From assembly GCA_964507325.1 (NCBI GenBank), contig CAZDQL010000004.1, positions 58,133 to 122,132 of the forward strand: a DNA stretch of 64,000 nt, given 5' to 3'. Of this stretch, positions 55,501-63,048 are shown one piece after another. Both the position numbers and the translations under genes were made by a program. This stretch comes from CAZDQL01 sp964507325 (GTDB lineage Bacteria; Planctomycetota; UBA1135; GCA-002686595). Every line of letters starts with the position of its first letter. Position 1 is the stretch's first letter. Under the pieces are notes generated by a model that saw nothing but the letters and a program-made list of their open reading frames with translations, did not search any database and was not told the origin of the DNA.

Positions 55501-56188
55501 GATCCTCGGGAGCTGGCCCCGGCTGCTGGGAACCAAGGGAGAGGTGGCGCTGCTCTCGATGCTCTATCAGGAGAGCTCCGAGGCGGCGCCGCAGCTCCTC
55601 TCGCGCGAGAAGGCCACCAAGGCCGCGCTCTTCGACGGGGTGCGGGGCAAGCGCTTCCTGCACCTGGCGACGCACGGCTGGTTCGCGCCGGAGACGGTGT
55701 TCTCGGTGGCTGACGAGGCACAACGGGCAGCGGGAGCCTCCCGGTCTCGGGTGCGGGAGACGGTCGAGGGCTTCGCCCCGATGACCCTCTGCGGCCTCTG
55801 CCTGGCCGGCGCCAATCAGGGACACGACGCGCTGGGCCGTGTGCCCGGGCTCCTGACAGCCGAGGAGCTGTGCGCGTTCGACCTGTCCGCATGCCGGCTG
55901 GCGGTGCTCAGCGCCTGCCAGACGAACGTCGGCATCGCCCGCGCGGGACAGGGGATCCTCTCCCTGCAGTCGGCGCTGCACGCCGCCGGGGCGAGGTCGG
56001 CGATCACCTCGCTGTGGCGGGTGCCCGACGTGTTCACCATGGAGCTGATGACCGCCTTCTACGAGGGGATCTGGTCCAAGGGCCTCGGGATGTCGGAGGC
56101 TCTCTGGGAGGCCAAGAGAATGATGCGCGAGCAAGGCCATCCCGTCTCGGCGTGGGCCGGCTGGGTGCTCACCGGTGATACCGACTGA
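52574..56188 (+). CDS. Secreted TPR-CHAT protein with N-terminal PPC-like domain (1204 aa)
   Basis: GGGAGAAGGT precedes the ATG at 52574. A signal peptide (about 1-21, TGLAQ) is followed by a beta domain (about 30-135) resembling the bacterial pre-peptidase C-terminal domain (FLRITAADDTLLGENDNSG). Residues ~140-700 hold some 11-12 tetratricopeptide repeats of 42 aa (LRELGDLGSAHTIVSAVLEDLERTLPEDD type). A CHAT domain, the caspase-like peptidase fold, follows at about 850-1204. Its His1034 (HLATHGWF) and Cys1115 (LSACQTNVG) form the expected dyad. TPR-CHAT proteins are known as proteases in signalling, cell death and CRISPR-linked systems. Here no CRISPR or partner is present and the protein is exported, so its targets lie outside the cytoplasm. 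Confidence 0.92.
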   Translation: MRVFLSTAIATVLAGSTGLAQEEPPEVSVDDSIVVELTGDGPTLEGHGPCRVFHCTSDFEGMLFVWAVSDEVDPFLRITAADDTLLGENDNSGPGNSPLLRIPVREGTELRITAASSPAGGTGFLELRTVPVPETEETRAAAEEALSRDEELERLIETQELEAARSLLTRTWEELSRVPGGELSGEVGEACWSIGFTAFKLDEVSLASAAWRRSLEYFQRVLPEDHRTLIRAHSNLGYTLLHLGELSEAREQLELAVASCERALPERHEYLRQARQNLAATLIELGDLERARVLQEETVEILERTLPEQHVETLAARKKLGVILATQGELESAKALLQEVRDAMQRVLPADDPELLHARDTLALVLRELGDLGSAHTIVSAVLEDLERTLPEDDREILRVKGNLAVIRGELGDLEGSRRMREEVLATISRTLGLDHHEVLAHRVNFGGVLVKMGDFQGAREVYEAVLEDFEGRLDDDHTFLILARESLAGCLRNLGEHEGARELYEAVVAAYERTRPEDHLDVLQTRVKLAALEADQESPQRAAQLYEELVEVIAGRLPADHPLVLQARQSLGWRLEQNGELERARDQYELALKVRERILPEGHPDRLDLRHLLARLHVRFDEAGRARELIAAQHSDLLIHLRSAFLSPPREARVISEDLISRLSLILYLNRTADPAERDEERIFALLETRRHLVTYTPTAREASDEKLRDLRARLSRCRAELSELVLAGPAEEEAMEDWRGTIARVSLERNRLEFALRDALGDVGDAEVVIHADAVARALAPGALAIGYHRYEHRDLDEARCPVADGDHLLALVVSSDGAVRRVELGPVEAIEELVRAWRAATGKPLERGILPESAEAGEEEQGRELRATLFDPILKQVGGLPEGGRLHVCLDDLLHLVPLDALPLDEDGQRVGDRYRVQNEISFARLVSPRPAAEGEGMLLVGDVAFDAQLVPDMVPEGLHAPAAPTRSQARGPILGSWPRLLGTKGEVALLSMLYQESSEAAPQLLSREKATKAALFDGVRGKRFLHLATHGWFAPETVFSVADEAQRAAGASRSRVRETVEGFAPMTLCGLCLAGANQGHDALGRVPGLLTAEELCAFDLSACRLAVLSACQTNVGIARAGQGILSLQSALHAAGARSAITSLWRVPDVFTMELMTAFYEGIWSKGLGMSEALWEAKRMMREQGHPVSAWAGWVLTGDTD

Positions 56189-56220
56189 GGGTACGGACCG
56201 GGCAAACCGTCAACAGGGCG

Positions 56221-56246
56221 GCCCTAGGTGCTGCCGGCACAGGGGC
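56221..56246. terminator. Imperfect hairpin between convergent genes
   Basis: GCCCTAGGTGC and GCACAGGGGC can pair with one bulge and one mismatch around a TGCCG loop. It lies between the TPR-CHAT stop and the DinB stop. The absence of a T-run and the imperfect stem keep confidence low. Confidence 0.3.
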
Positions 56247-56729
56247 CTAGCCGTGAGGGTAATCCAGCCCGGAGACCGGCTTCCCCAGCAGCCTGCACAT
56301 CGCGGCGATCTGGCCCTGGTGATGGAAGAAGTGTGTCAGCGTGCGCATGAAGACCTGGGCGGGTATCAGTACGCGTTCACTCCCCCCCCAGGTCTGCATG
56401 GGGCGAGGCGTGTTCAGCTCCTCCTCCGAGGACGCGCGCAGGTACTCCAAGGTCGCCGAGTCGACCTCCTGGCGGTAGTCCTCGAGGGATGCGATCGTGG
56501 GGTAGTCAGGATCGTCCTCCTCGGCGTCGATGCGTCCCTTCAGCACACCGATCCAGTACTTCTGCGCACCGATCTCGTGGTGTAGCTGCAGCCGAACGCT
56601 GGCGTAGCCGAAGCCCTCCAGTTCGCGATTCAGCTCATCGCTGCTGAGCTGACGGCAGTGCGTCAACAGCTCCTTCAGGCAGCCGTGGGCACGTTCGTGC
56701 AGTTCGATCAATGCTTCGCTCGTGTGCAT
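56247..56729 (-). CDS. DinB-family four-helix protein (160 aa)
   Basis: The fold is four helices, with metal ligands in the usual places: His51 (LHHEIGAQKYW) and His133 plus His137 (THFFHHQGQI). DinB/YfiT-like proteins use this His triad for nickel or zinc, and many are thiol S-transferases (bacillithiol or mycothiol type). The gene is named only by family, as no particular thiol can be assigned. No signal peptide. The C-terminus GKPVSGLDYPHG is typical for the family. It converges on the TPR-CHAT gene. Confidence 0.92.
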   Translation of the reverse strand: MHTSEALIELHERAHGCLKELLTHCRQLSSDELNRELEGFGYASVRLQLHHEIGAQKYWIGVLKGRIDAEEDDPDYPTIASLEDYRQEVDSATLEYLRASSEEELNTPRPMQTWGGSERVLIPAQVFMRTLTHFFHHQGQIAAMCRLLGKPVSGLDYPHG

Positions 56730-56853
56730 GCGTCATTCCTGTCGTCGATGTGAGCGTGATCGTAGCTGGGCCCTACGGGTCCGTGATCGCCTGCGCGACG
56801 ATGTCACCCAGGACGTGCCAGGGCCTCGAACCCTGCCCGGACGCCTGGGTCAT

Positions 56854-57843
56854 CTAGAACCGCTGCGCCTGGACCGGCTTGTTCCCCAGGATCCCGTCGA
56901 TCCGTTCCAGCACCTCGGGGGTGAGCTTCGGGACGACCTCATGCGCACCCAGGTTCTCCTCGAGCTGCTCGCGGCGCGAGGCGCCGAGGATGACCGTGCT
57001 GACGTTCGGGTTCACCAGGCACCAGGCGATCGCGAGGGTGGCGAGGGACGCGCCGAGGTCGCGGGCGAGGGGCTCGAGCTCGATCGCCTTCTGGATCTTC
57101 GCCCGCCCCTCGTCGCTCTCGAACTGCTCGCGGAGCCAGCCGTAGCCGTCCAGGCCGATGCGCGTGCCCTGCGGGATGCCGTCGCGGTACTTGCCGGTGA
57201 GGATCCCCGAGGCCAGCGGTGACCAGATCGTCGTGCCCAGGCCGAGAGTCTCGTAGAGCTGGGCGTACTCCCGCTCGACCCGCTCCCGCGCGAGCATGTG
57301 GTACTGCGGTTGCTCCATCGTCGGAGGCACCAGGCCCAGCTCGCGCGCGATTCCGTGCGCGTTGGTGATCTGGTCCGCGCTCCACTCGGAGGTGCCCCAG
57401 TAGAGGACCTTGCCCTGGGACACCAGGTCGCTCATCGCGCGCACCGTCTCCTCGATCGGCGTGTCGAAATCCGGGCGGTGGCAGAAGAAGAGGTCGAGGT
57501 AGTCGACCTGCAGCCGCTGCAGCGCGGCGTGGCACGCGTCGTGGACGTGCTTCCTCGAGAGCCCCCGCTGGGTCGGCTTCTCACCGCCCCAGAAGACCTT
57601 CGAGGAGACGCAGTAGGTGTCCCGTCCCCAGCTGAGCTGCTTCAGGACGCGCCCCATCATCAGCTCCGACTCGCCGCTCGCGTAGACCTCGGCGTTGTCG
57701 AAGAAGTTCACTCCCGACTCGTAGGCGAGCTGCATCATCCGCGTCGCCTCGCCGTCCTCGATCTGGGAGTGGAACGTGACCCACGAGCCGAAGGAGAGCT
57801 CGCTCACCTTCAACCCTGACTTGCCCAGGCGTCGATACCTCAT
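56854..57843 (-). CDS. Aldo/keto reductase, potassium-channel beta-subunit-like (329 aa)
   Basis: Residues 1-329 form an AKR barrel. The catalytic tetrad is Asp49 (NFFDNAEVYASG), Tyr54, Lys82 (VSSKVFWGG) and His122 (LFFCHRPD). The NADPH-binding end is VILGASRREQLEENL. GLSRKHV, DYLDLFFCHRPDFDTPIEE and TIWSPLASGILTGKY are characteristic of the Kv-beta/YghZ-like subfamily, which reduces aldehydes and ketones with NADPH. Its length (329) is normal for the subfamily. No channel gene lies nearby. It ends a short minus-strand series beginning with the sigma-2/zinc-finger protein. Confidence 0.95.
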   Translation of the reverse strand: MRYRRLGKSGLKVSELSFGSWVTFHSQIEDGEATRMMQLAYESGVNFFDNAEVYASGESELMMGRVLKQLSWGRDTYCVSSKVFWGGEKPTQRGLSRKHVHDACHAALQRLQVDYLDLFFCHRPDFDTPIEETVRAMSDLVSQGKVLYWGTSEWSADQITNAHGIARELGLVPPTMEQPQYHMLARERVEREYAQLYETLGLGTTIWSPLASGILTGKYRDGIPQGTRIGLDGYGWLREQFESDEGRAKIQKAIELEPLARDLGASLATLAIAWCLVNPNVSTVILGASRREQLEENLGAHEVVPKLTPEVLERIDGILGNKPVQAQRF

Positions 57844-57883
57844 GATCGTGGGAGTTTAGCGCCGCACGTGGGAGCTGTCTCCC

Positions 57884-58399
57884 TCAGCTGGCCGGGATGA
57901 GCTCCAGCGCGCGCTCGACCACGTCTCGGAATTCCTGGGGGCAGGGTGCGCCCGCGTGACGCACGTCGACCGGTACGTCGCGCGCGCGATCGAGGAGCTG
58001 GCGGCAGAGCTCACACGCCTCGAGGTGCGACCGGGCGCTCGTTCGCACGTCCGGGTTCAGCGCGGCCTCGTTGTGAGGGTCGGTGAGCTGGAAGAGCACG
58101 TCGGGATCGGCGTGCTCCCCTCCCGCCTCCTCGATGCGCATCGCGATGAGCAGCGTCCACACCGAGCGGAACACCCAGTCGTAGAAGGTCTCGTGCAGGT
58201 CGTCGAAACGATCCGCCCGCAGCTCCGCGATCAGGCCCTGCATCAGTCGGGTCAGGGTCGGGGCGCGGTCGGCACCCGCATCGCCGTAGAAGCGCATCAA
58301 CCCCTCCCGGAAGAGCGCGCCGTGTCGCTCGAGCAGTCCGGCGAGCCCCTCCGTGGAGCCCGCGGTGATCTGTCGCAGGATGTCTCGTTCTGTCGCCAT
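57884..58399 (-). CDS. Small protein combining a sigma-2-like helical region with an HxxxCxxC zinc-finger motif (171 aa)
   Basis: Residues ~4-88 resemble ECF sigma region 2 (DILRQITAGSTEGLAGLLERHG, then a tract ending RFDDLHETFYDWVFRSVWTLL), although the promoter-melting Trp/Arg cluster is not clear. Residues 125-132 (HLEACELC) carry the HxxxCxxC motif of zinc-binding anti-sigma factors. There is no region 4 and no membrane segment. It may be a sigma-anti-sigma hybrid or a zinc-finger regulator; both are inference. It sits 41 nt upstream of the aldo/keto reductase, so the two may be cotranscribed. Confidence 0.6.
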   Translation of the reverse strand: MATERDILRQITAGSTEGLAGLLERHGALFREGLMRFYGDAGADRAPTLTRLMQGLIAELRADRFDDLHETFYDWVFRSVWTLLIAMRIEEAGGEHADPDVLFQLTDPHNEAALNPDVRTSARSHLEACELCRQLLDRARDVPVDVRHAGAPCPQEFRDVVERALELIPAS

Positions 58400-58732
58400 G
58401 AGGATGCGGGGCAGAGGGTGGCCCTACCGGGTGTCCGACACGTCGCGATCGATGGGTCACCCGCGGATCTCCACTACGCAGTGAGGAGGGTCTCCGCGTG
58501 CCCCTTCTTGTTCGGTGTCTTCGCCGCCGAATGCGTGCCCGTAGTGTATCTTCCCCCCAGAATGGCGTCGCGCGGAGCAAAGGGGGGAACCCAGACATCT
58601 CGGAATCCAGGCAGCAGCGGCTGGAACGGGCCCGGCACCTCGTCCGGCAAGCCGCCGCTGGCTGACCCGGTGCCGGCAGGCACTGCGGCTACAGATTCCC
58701 GCGCTCCGGATCGATGAAGGACGTGAGGTGAG
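58400..58732. other. Intergenic region between divergent genes
   Basis: About 330 nt separate the zinc-finger gene (minus) from the radical SAM gene (plus). No supported gene. GAGGTGAG lies directly before the radical SAM ATG. Confidence 0.5.
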
Positions 58733-60283
58733 ATGAGAGTTCTGTTCGTCCAGAAGTACCTCCCGGCAGAGATGATCGGGATCATGTACCTGTCGACGTG
58801 GCTCAAGAAGGCGGGCCACGAGGTCCGCACCCAGTTCCTCCCCGAGAAGGACTGGCTGGAGAAGATCAAGGAGTACCAGCCGCAGGTCCTGGCCTACTCC
58901 ATGACCACCGGCGACCACGTCTACTACCTGGAGCTCAACCGCCAGCTCAAGGAGCTCACCGGCGCCTTCTCGGTCTTCGGCAACTCCCACCCCACCTTCG
59001 TCCCCGAGATGATCGAGGAGGAGGGCGTCGACGCGATCTGCCGGGGCGAGGGGGAAATGGCCCTCGCCGAGCTGTGCACCCGCCTGGAGCAGGGCGAGGA
59101 CATCAGCGACACCCAGAACTTCTGGATCCGTGAGAACGGTGTGGTCCACAAGAACCCGGTGCGCCCCCTGGCCACGAACCTGGAGGACCTGGGCTTCCCC
59201 GATCGCAGCGTGATCTACGATCACGGTGACTGCTACCGCGACATCGAGCGCAAGATCTTCATCACGGCGCGCGGCTGCCCGAATAGCTGCTCGTACTGCT
59301 TCCACCACGCCTGGCGAGACAAGGTCTACGGGGCCACGGTCAAGCAGTACGTGCGCAAGCGGTCCGTCGACCACGTGATCGAGGAGATCAACCGGGTTCG
59401 CGACGCTTACCCGCTGCGCTTCGTGCACTTCCTCGACGACATCTTCAACATCAGCGACCGCTGGCTGGACGAGTTCTGCACCAAGTGGCCGCGCGAGGTC
59501 GACCTGCCGTTCGACGTGATCCTGCGCACGAACCTCACCACGGCGCGGCAGATGGAGGACCTGAAGAAGGTCGGTTGCATCTCCGCGCGCCTGGCGTTCG
59601 AGGCCGCCAACGACCACATCCGCAACGTCGTGTACCGCAAGAGCGTCACCCTGGAGGACATCAAGAGCTCCTCGAGGCACGTCAAGCAGGCGGGCATCCG
59701 CCTGACGTCCCTGCAGCTGCTCGGAGCTCCGGGCGGGACGTTGCAGGACGAGCTCGACACGCTGAAGCTCAATATCGACTGCCGGGTGGACCACCCGTGG
59801 GTCAGCCTGCTTCAGCCCTACGCGATGACCGACATCAACGAGTACACCAAGGACATCGGTATCGCGGTGGACAAGTGGGACGAGTTCCCCGAGAAGTTCA
59901 ACCGGACGACGACGGTGCACCACGAGCACCAGAAGGAAGTGGAGAACCTCCACAAGCTCTTCCCGTTCGTCGTGCGGTTCAAGTTCCTGTACCCGATGGT
60001 GCCCTTCCTCCTGCGGCTGCACTTCCTGCGGCCGCTGTACCTGGTCATCTACGCGCTCTGGACGGAGTACCTGGTCAGCGAGCAGAACCAGCAGTGGGCG
60101 AAGGCGACAGGCAAGAACCGCATTCTGTCGTGGGCACCGATCGACTGGTGCTGGCGGACGACGATCAAGGTGTTCTTGCGCCTGCGCGAGGTTCTCTTCG
60201 GCAAGAAGTTCCGCAAGGCGCGCCTCAAGCTCCAGATGAGCTCGGACACCCTGATCCACTCGGACGAAGTCCTCGAATCCTGA
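58733..60283 (+). CDS. B12-binding-type radical SAM enzyme (516 aa)
   Basis: The N-terminal ~140 residues form a cobalamin-binding-like Rossmann domain (MRVLFVQKYLPAEMIGIMYLS, QPQVLAYSMTTGDHVYYLEL, SHPTFVPEMIEEEGVDAICRGEGE); no DxHxxG cobalamin His motif is obvious. The radical SAM core carries CPNSCSYC with Cys182, Cys186 and Cys189, followed by HFLDDIFNISDRWLDEFC and LQLLGAPGGTLQDEL. A C-terminal helical region (about 400-516) contains FLYPMVPFLLRLHFLRPLYLV, which may be membrane-associated. Enzymes of this class modify lipids, hopanoids, cofactors or peptides. No biosynthetic partner lies next to it, so the substrate remains open. Confidence 0.9.
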   Translation: MRVLFVQKYLPAEMIGIMYLSTWLKKAGHEVRTQFLPEKDWLEKIKEYQPQVLAYSMTTGDHVYYLELNRQLKELTGAFSVFGNSHPTFVPEMIEEEGVDAICRGEGEMALAELCTRLEQGEDISDTQNFWIRENGVVHKNPVRPLATNLEDLGFPDRSVIYDHGDCYRDIERKIFITARGCPNSCSYCFHHAWRDKVYGATVKQYVRKRSVDHVIEEINRVRDAYPLRFVHFLDDIFNISDRWLDEFCTKWPREVDLPFDVILRTNLTTARQMEDLKKVGCISARLAFEAANDHIRNVVYRKSVTLEDIKSSSRHVKQAGIRLTSLQLLGAPGGTLQDELDTLKLNIDCRVDHPWVSLLQPYAMTDINEYTKDIGIAVDKWDEFPEKFNRTTTVHHEHQKEVENLHKLFPFVVRFKFLYPMVPFLLRLHFLRPLYLVIYALWTEYLVSEQNQQWAKATGKNRILSWAPIDWCWRTTIKVFLRLREVLFGKKFRKARLKLQMSSDTLIHSDEVLES

Positions 60284-60439
60284 CCGCGGGGCTCTGCCTG
60301 CCGTCTCCGCAGGGTCCGAGTAGTCAGCCAACCGCGAACCGGGCTCTGCCCGGCGGGTGCGACCGAGCCGGCATCCAGCTCATGGCCGAAATCGGCGGCG
60401 GCGTCTATCCTGGTTTCCACTGGAACCAAGGAGGTCGCC

Positions 60440-62428
60440 ATGAGTCGCTGTGCTTCGACTGCACTCGTCGTTCTCACCCTCACCCCCCTCGGGAGCCTCT
60501 TCGCGCCGGCGGCGCACGGGGCGACGGGAGATCCGGAAGGCGTCCTCGAGTGGACCTTCCATGCACCCGCCTACCGTCTCGTGCCCGTAGACGGCGCAAC
60601 GCGCATCGAGCTGGAGGGAGGCGGCTCGCTCCAGACTCCGGGCACGCCGGCCTTGCCAGCGAAAACGGTCACCTTGGCGCTTCCTCCGGGTGCGCGCGCT
60701 ACATCGGTGTCGGTCGTAGCGGTGGATGGCACGCTCCTCCCCGGCGTACACCGCATCCCGCCCACACCCTCGCCCGTCCTCCTCGTCGACCCTCCGCAGC
60801 AGCGGCTCGAGCAGGAGCGCATGTCGCGGGAGTGGACACGCAATCGCGACGCCGTGTACTCGACCGATCGGGCCTTCCCCGCATCGATCTGCGAGCTCAC
60901 CGGCACGGGATCACTGCGCAAGTACGCCTACGCGAAGATCGCGATCCATCCCTTCACGTACCAGCCGGTCTCGGGTCGACTGGTCCACAACGAGACGGTG
61001 CGGATCGCGGTGCACTACCGCCTGCCCAGGCCGGGCAGCGCCGAGGCGCGCCATCAGGCGCTGCTGAACGTGTTCGACCGGTCCGCGCACGAGCGGGCGC
61101 TGGGCATCTTCTCCAATCCCACGGCCTTGGGTACCTACGGCCCCGCACCTCCGTGTACGCCCATCTCGTCGTTCCAGAGCAACTACTTGATCATCACCGA
61201 CGATCTGCTCGTCGATTCGATCCTCGCGAGCGGTTTCCCGGCCTGGAAGGACTCTCTCGGCTACAGCCTGCGGCTGGTCACCACGTCGGACCCGATCATC
61301 ACGAACCAGCCCGGCCCGTTCCTCTCTCAGAAGATCCGTCAGTTCCTGCGCAAGGTCTACGGGCCGTGGGGTGTGGAGTACGTGTTGCTCGTCGGGGGAG
61401 TCAGCGATGTTCCCATGCGCTACTGCTTCCCGGATCCGAGCAACCACGCCAACACCTGGTGGAACCCGAACTCGTACGGCGGCGCCGTGCCCACGGACCA
61501 CTACTACGCGGACCTCTCCGATCCGGAGAGCGCGGGTTGGGACTCGGATGGCGACGGGTACTGCGGCGAGTATGGCGAGGACGATCCCGACTTCTTGGCG
61601 GAGGTGTACGTGGGTCGGATTCCGACCAGCAACGCGAACCGTATCACGCAGGCCCTCGACAAGCTGGTGGCCTTCGAGCAGGACACGGGCACCTGGAAGG
61701 ACCAAGTCCTTCACGGCGGCGCGATCCTCTTCTTCGAGAACCAGGACTACGGCGGTGTGCCCTTCATCTGCGGGTGTCGCTGCCTCGCGGCCATCGAGAA
61801 CGACCTGATGAGCGGGATGACGATCACCCACTACAGCGAGCAAGCGGGCATCGTCACCTCCCCGTGGCTCTGGCCGGCCCTGACCGAGGGCAACTTCATC
61901 GGCTCGTGGGTCTCCGGCCAGTACGGCTACGTCAACTGGTCCGGCCACGGCTCCCCGAACGGCGCCTGGCGCGCGATCTGGGACTGGGACGACGGCGACG
62001 GGGTATTCGAGTCGGACGGCTCGGACGGCACCACCTGGCTACCGTTCGTGTCGGGCTCCTCGAGCCTCGACGACGACCACCCCTCGATCGTGTTCGCCAT
62101 CTCCTGCCACGTCGGCTATCCCGAGATCACCGGCCACGGCAACCTCGGTGTGGACCTCCTGACGAAGCCCGGCTTCGGAGCCGCCGCCGGCATCCTGAGC
62201 GCCAGCCGCCCCGCCGCGATCTCCGTCGACTTCGACGCGGACCCCTGGGGCGCGGAAGGCTTCGCCTACGAGTTCAATCGCCAGATGATCGAGCTCGGAA
62301 GGCCCGCGGGCGAGGCCACCTTCGAGGCCAAGTGGCACGTGCACGCCAACCACGGCAAGGACCACGTCTACGAGCACCAGAACATCTTCGACTACAACTG
62401 GTACGGGGATCCGGCGCTGGTGCCGTAG
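60440..62428 (+). CDS. Gingipain-like C25 family cysteine peptidase, secreted (662 aa)
   Basis: AAGGAGGT (60428-60435) ahead of the ATG is the best ribosome site in the window. A signal peptide (about 1-27, APAAHG) and a propeptide-like region (about 30-235) precede the C25 domain. His503 (VNWSGHGSPNG) and Cys556 (FAISCHVGYPE) form the dyad. DHYYADLSDPESAGWDSDGDG has a calcium-binding-like DxDxDG pattern. It ends right after the catalytic domain (YDPNWYGDPALVP-like end), with no jelly-roll or surface domain, unlike the paralogue at 375-3461. It is probably a soluble extracellular protease. Confidence 0.92.
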   Translation: MSRCASTALVVLTLTPLGSLFAPAAHGATGDPEGVLEWTFHAPAYRLVPVDGATRIELEGGGSLQTPGTPALPAKTVTLALPPGARATSVSVVAVDGTLLPGVHRIPPTPSPVLLVDPPQQRLEQERMSREWTRNRDAVYSTDRAFPASICELTGTGSLRKYAYAKIAIHPFTYQPVSGRLVHNETVRIAVHYRLPRPGSAEARHQALLNVFDRSAHERALGIFSNPTALGTYGPAPPCTPISSFQSNYLIITDDLLVDSILASGFPAWKDSLGYSLRLVTTSDPIITNQPGPFLSQKIRQFLRKVYGPWGVEYVLLVGGVSDVPMRYCFPDPSNHANTWWNPNSYGGAVPTDHYYADLSDPESAGWDSDGDGYCGEYGEDDPDFLAEVYVGRIPTSNANRITQALDKLVAFEQDTGTWKDQVLHGGAILFFENQDYGGVPFICGCRCLAAIENDLMSGMTITHYSEQAGIVTSPWLWPALTEGNFIGSWVSGQYGYVNWSGHGSPNGAWRAIWDWDDGDGVFESDGSDGTTWLPFVSGSSSLDDDHPSIVFAISCHVGYPEITGHGNLGVDLLTKPGFGAAAGILSASRPAAISVDFDADPWGAEGFAYEFNRQMIELGRPAGEATFEAKWHVHANHGKDHVYEHQNIFDYNWYGDPALVP

Positions 62429-62439
62429 GGCGCGAGAAC

Positions 62440-62772
62440 TCAGTCGACGCGCTCGTAGGACGTGGCGACGTACTTGCCGTCGGTCATGGCACCGGTGACC
62501 TTGATCTGGGCGCCCTGTTCCTTGTCCCTGCACCACTCCATCACGCCGAACGACTGGTGCTCGATGACGACGTAGTCGCCGTCGATCTCGACGTAGTTGC
62601 CGCATTTCCCGATGCCCTCGATGGAGCAACCGCATTTGGCGTCGTAGACCACGGCCGTGGTCCCCGGGGACTGATCCGCGGGAGTCCCGTCGTCGGTGAC
62701 CGGCGTCTCCTCGGAGGAGCACCCGAGGAAGAGCAGCGGGCAGAGGGCGAGGGCGGCGGTGATTCTCTTCAT
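62440..62772 (-). CDS. Small Cys-rich lipoprotein (110 aa)
   Basis: The lipobox LFLGC (Cys18) predicts a lipidated protein. The mature domain has Cys47, Cys49, Cys57 and Cys81 in YDAKCGCSIEGIGKCGNYVEI and GVMEWCRDKEQGAQIKVTG. The pattern resembles the DUF6370-type family of small periplasmic proteins with a conserved CGC...C...C arrangement, possibly metal binding or disulfide-stabilised; this assignment is from memory and tentative. It converges with an 11-nt gap on the C25 gene. Confidence 0.75.
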   Translation of the reverse strand: MKRITAALALCPLLFLGCSSEETPVTDDGTPADQSPGTTAVVYDAKCGCSIEGIGKCGNYVEIDGDYVVIEHQSFGVMEWCRDKEQGAQIKVTGAMTDGKYVATSYERVD

Positions 62773-62852
62773 GATCAGTCTCTTGGGGTTGGGATGGGGC
62801 GGGCATGGTACCTCAACGCCCGGGGACGTGCGGACGCGCAGGGTCTCGAACG

Positions 62853-62901
62853 GTGGACTGGTCCATCGATCGTCGCGGCCCTCTCAGAGCGGATTCCGGG
62901 G
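62853..62901 (+). repeat. Dispersed intergenic repeat, module A (reference copy)
   Basis: The core (62862-62901) is TCCATCGATCGTCGCGGCCC followed by TCTCAGAGCGGATTCCGGGG. It is 32-33 of 40 identical to copies at 43796-43835 and 32405-32444 (reverse), and 25 of 31 to 34169-34199. The GCCCT/AGAGC arms here pair with one mismatch. It lies upstream of the lipoprotein gene. Confidence 0.72.
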
Positions 62902-62953
62902 CAGCACTGCAGGACGAGCTGGATCGGGTGGAGGTCGGCCGTCATCCGCCCAT

Positions 62954-63021
62954 GATCACCATGCCGCAACCTCCGCCGAGACAAGGAGTTGCGGGTCGGT
63001 CGACTCGTCGGACCCTGCGGG
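62954..63021 (+). repeat. Dispersed intergenic repeat, module B (copy 2)
   Basis: Matches 28330-28397 (36 of 42 in the first part). Here it follows module A by about 50 nt, so A and B may be parts of one element of about 170 nt. Confidence 0.65.
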
Positions 63022-63048
63022 CTCAGGACCGGGGCCTGATCTCGCCTC

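Noticed and set aside
52574..56188. TPR-CHAT protein as part of a CRISPR-guided protease (Craspase-like) or other defence island
   Set aside because: There is no Cas effector, CRISPR array, nuclease or other defence gene nearby, and the protein has a signal peptide.
59485..62955. Open frame of 1156 codons on the plus strand overlapping the radical SAM and C25 genes
   Set aside because: It is a shifted frame over genes with intact catalytic motifs and good ribosome sites; its translation is Arg/Pro/Gly-rich without domains.
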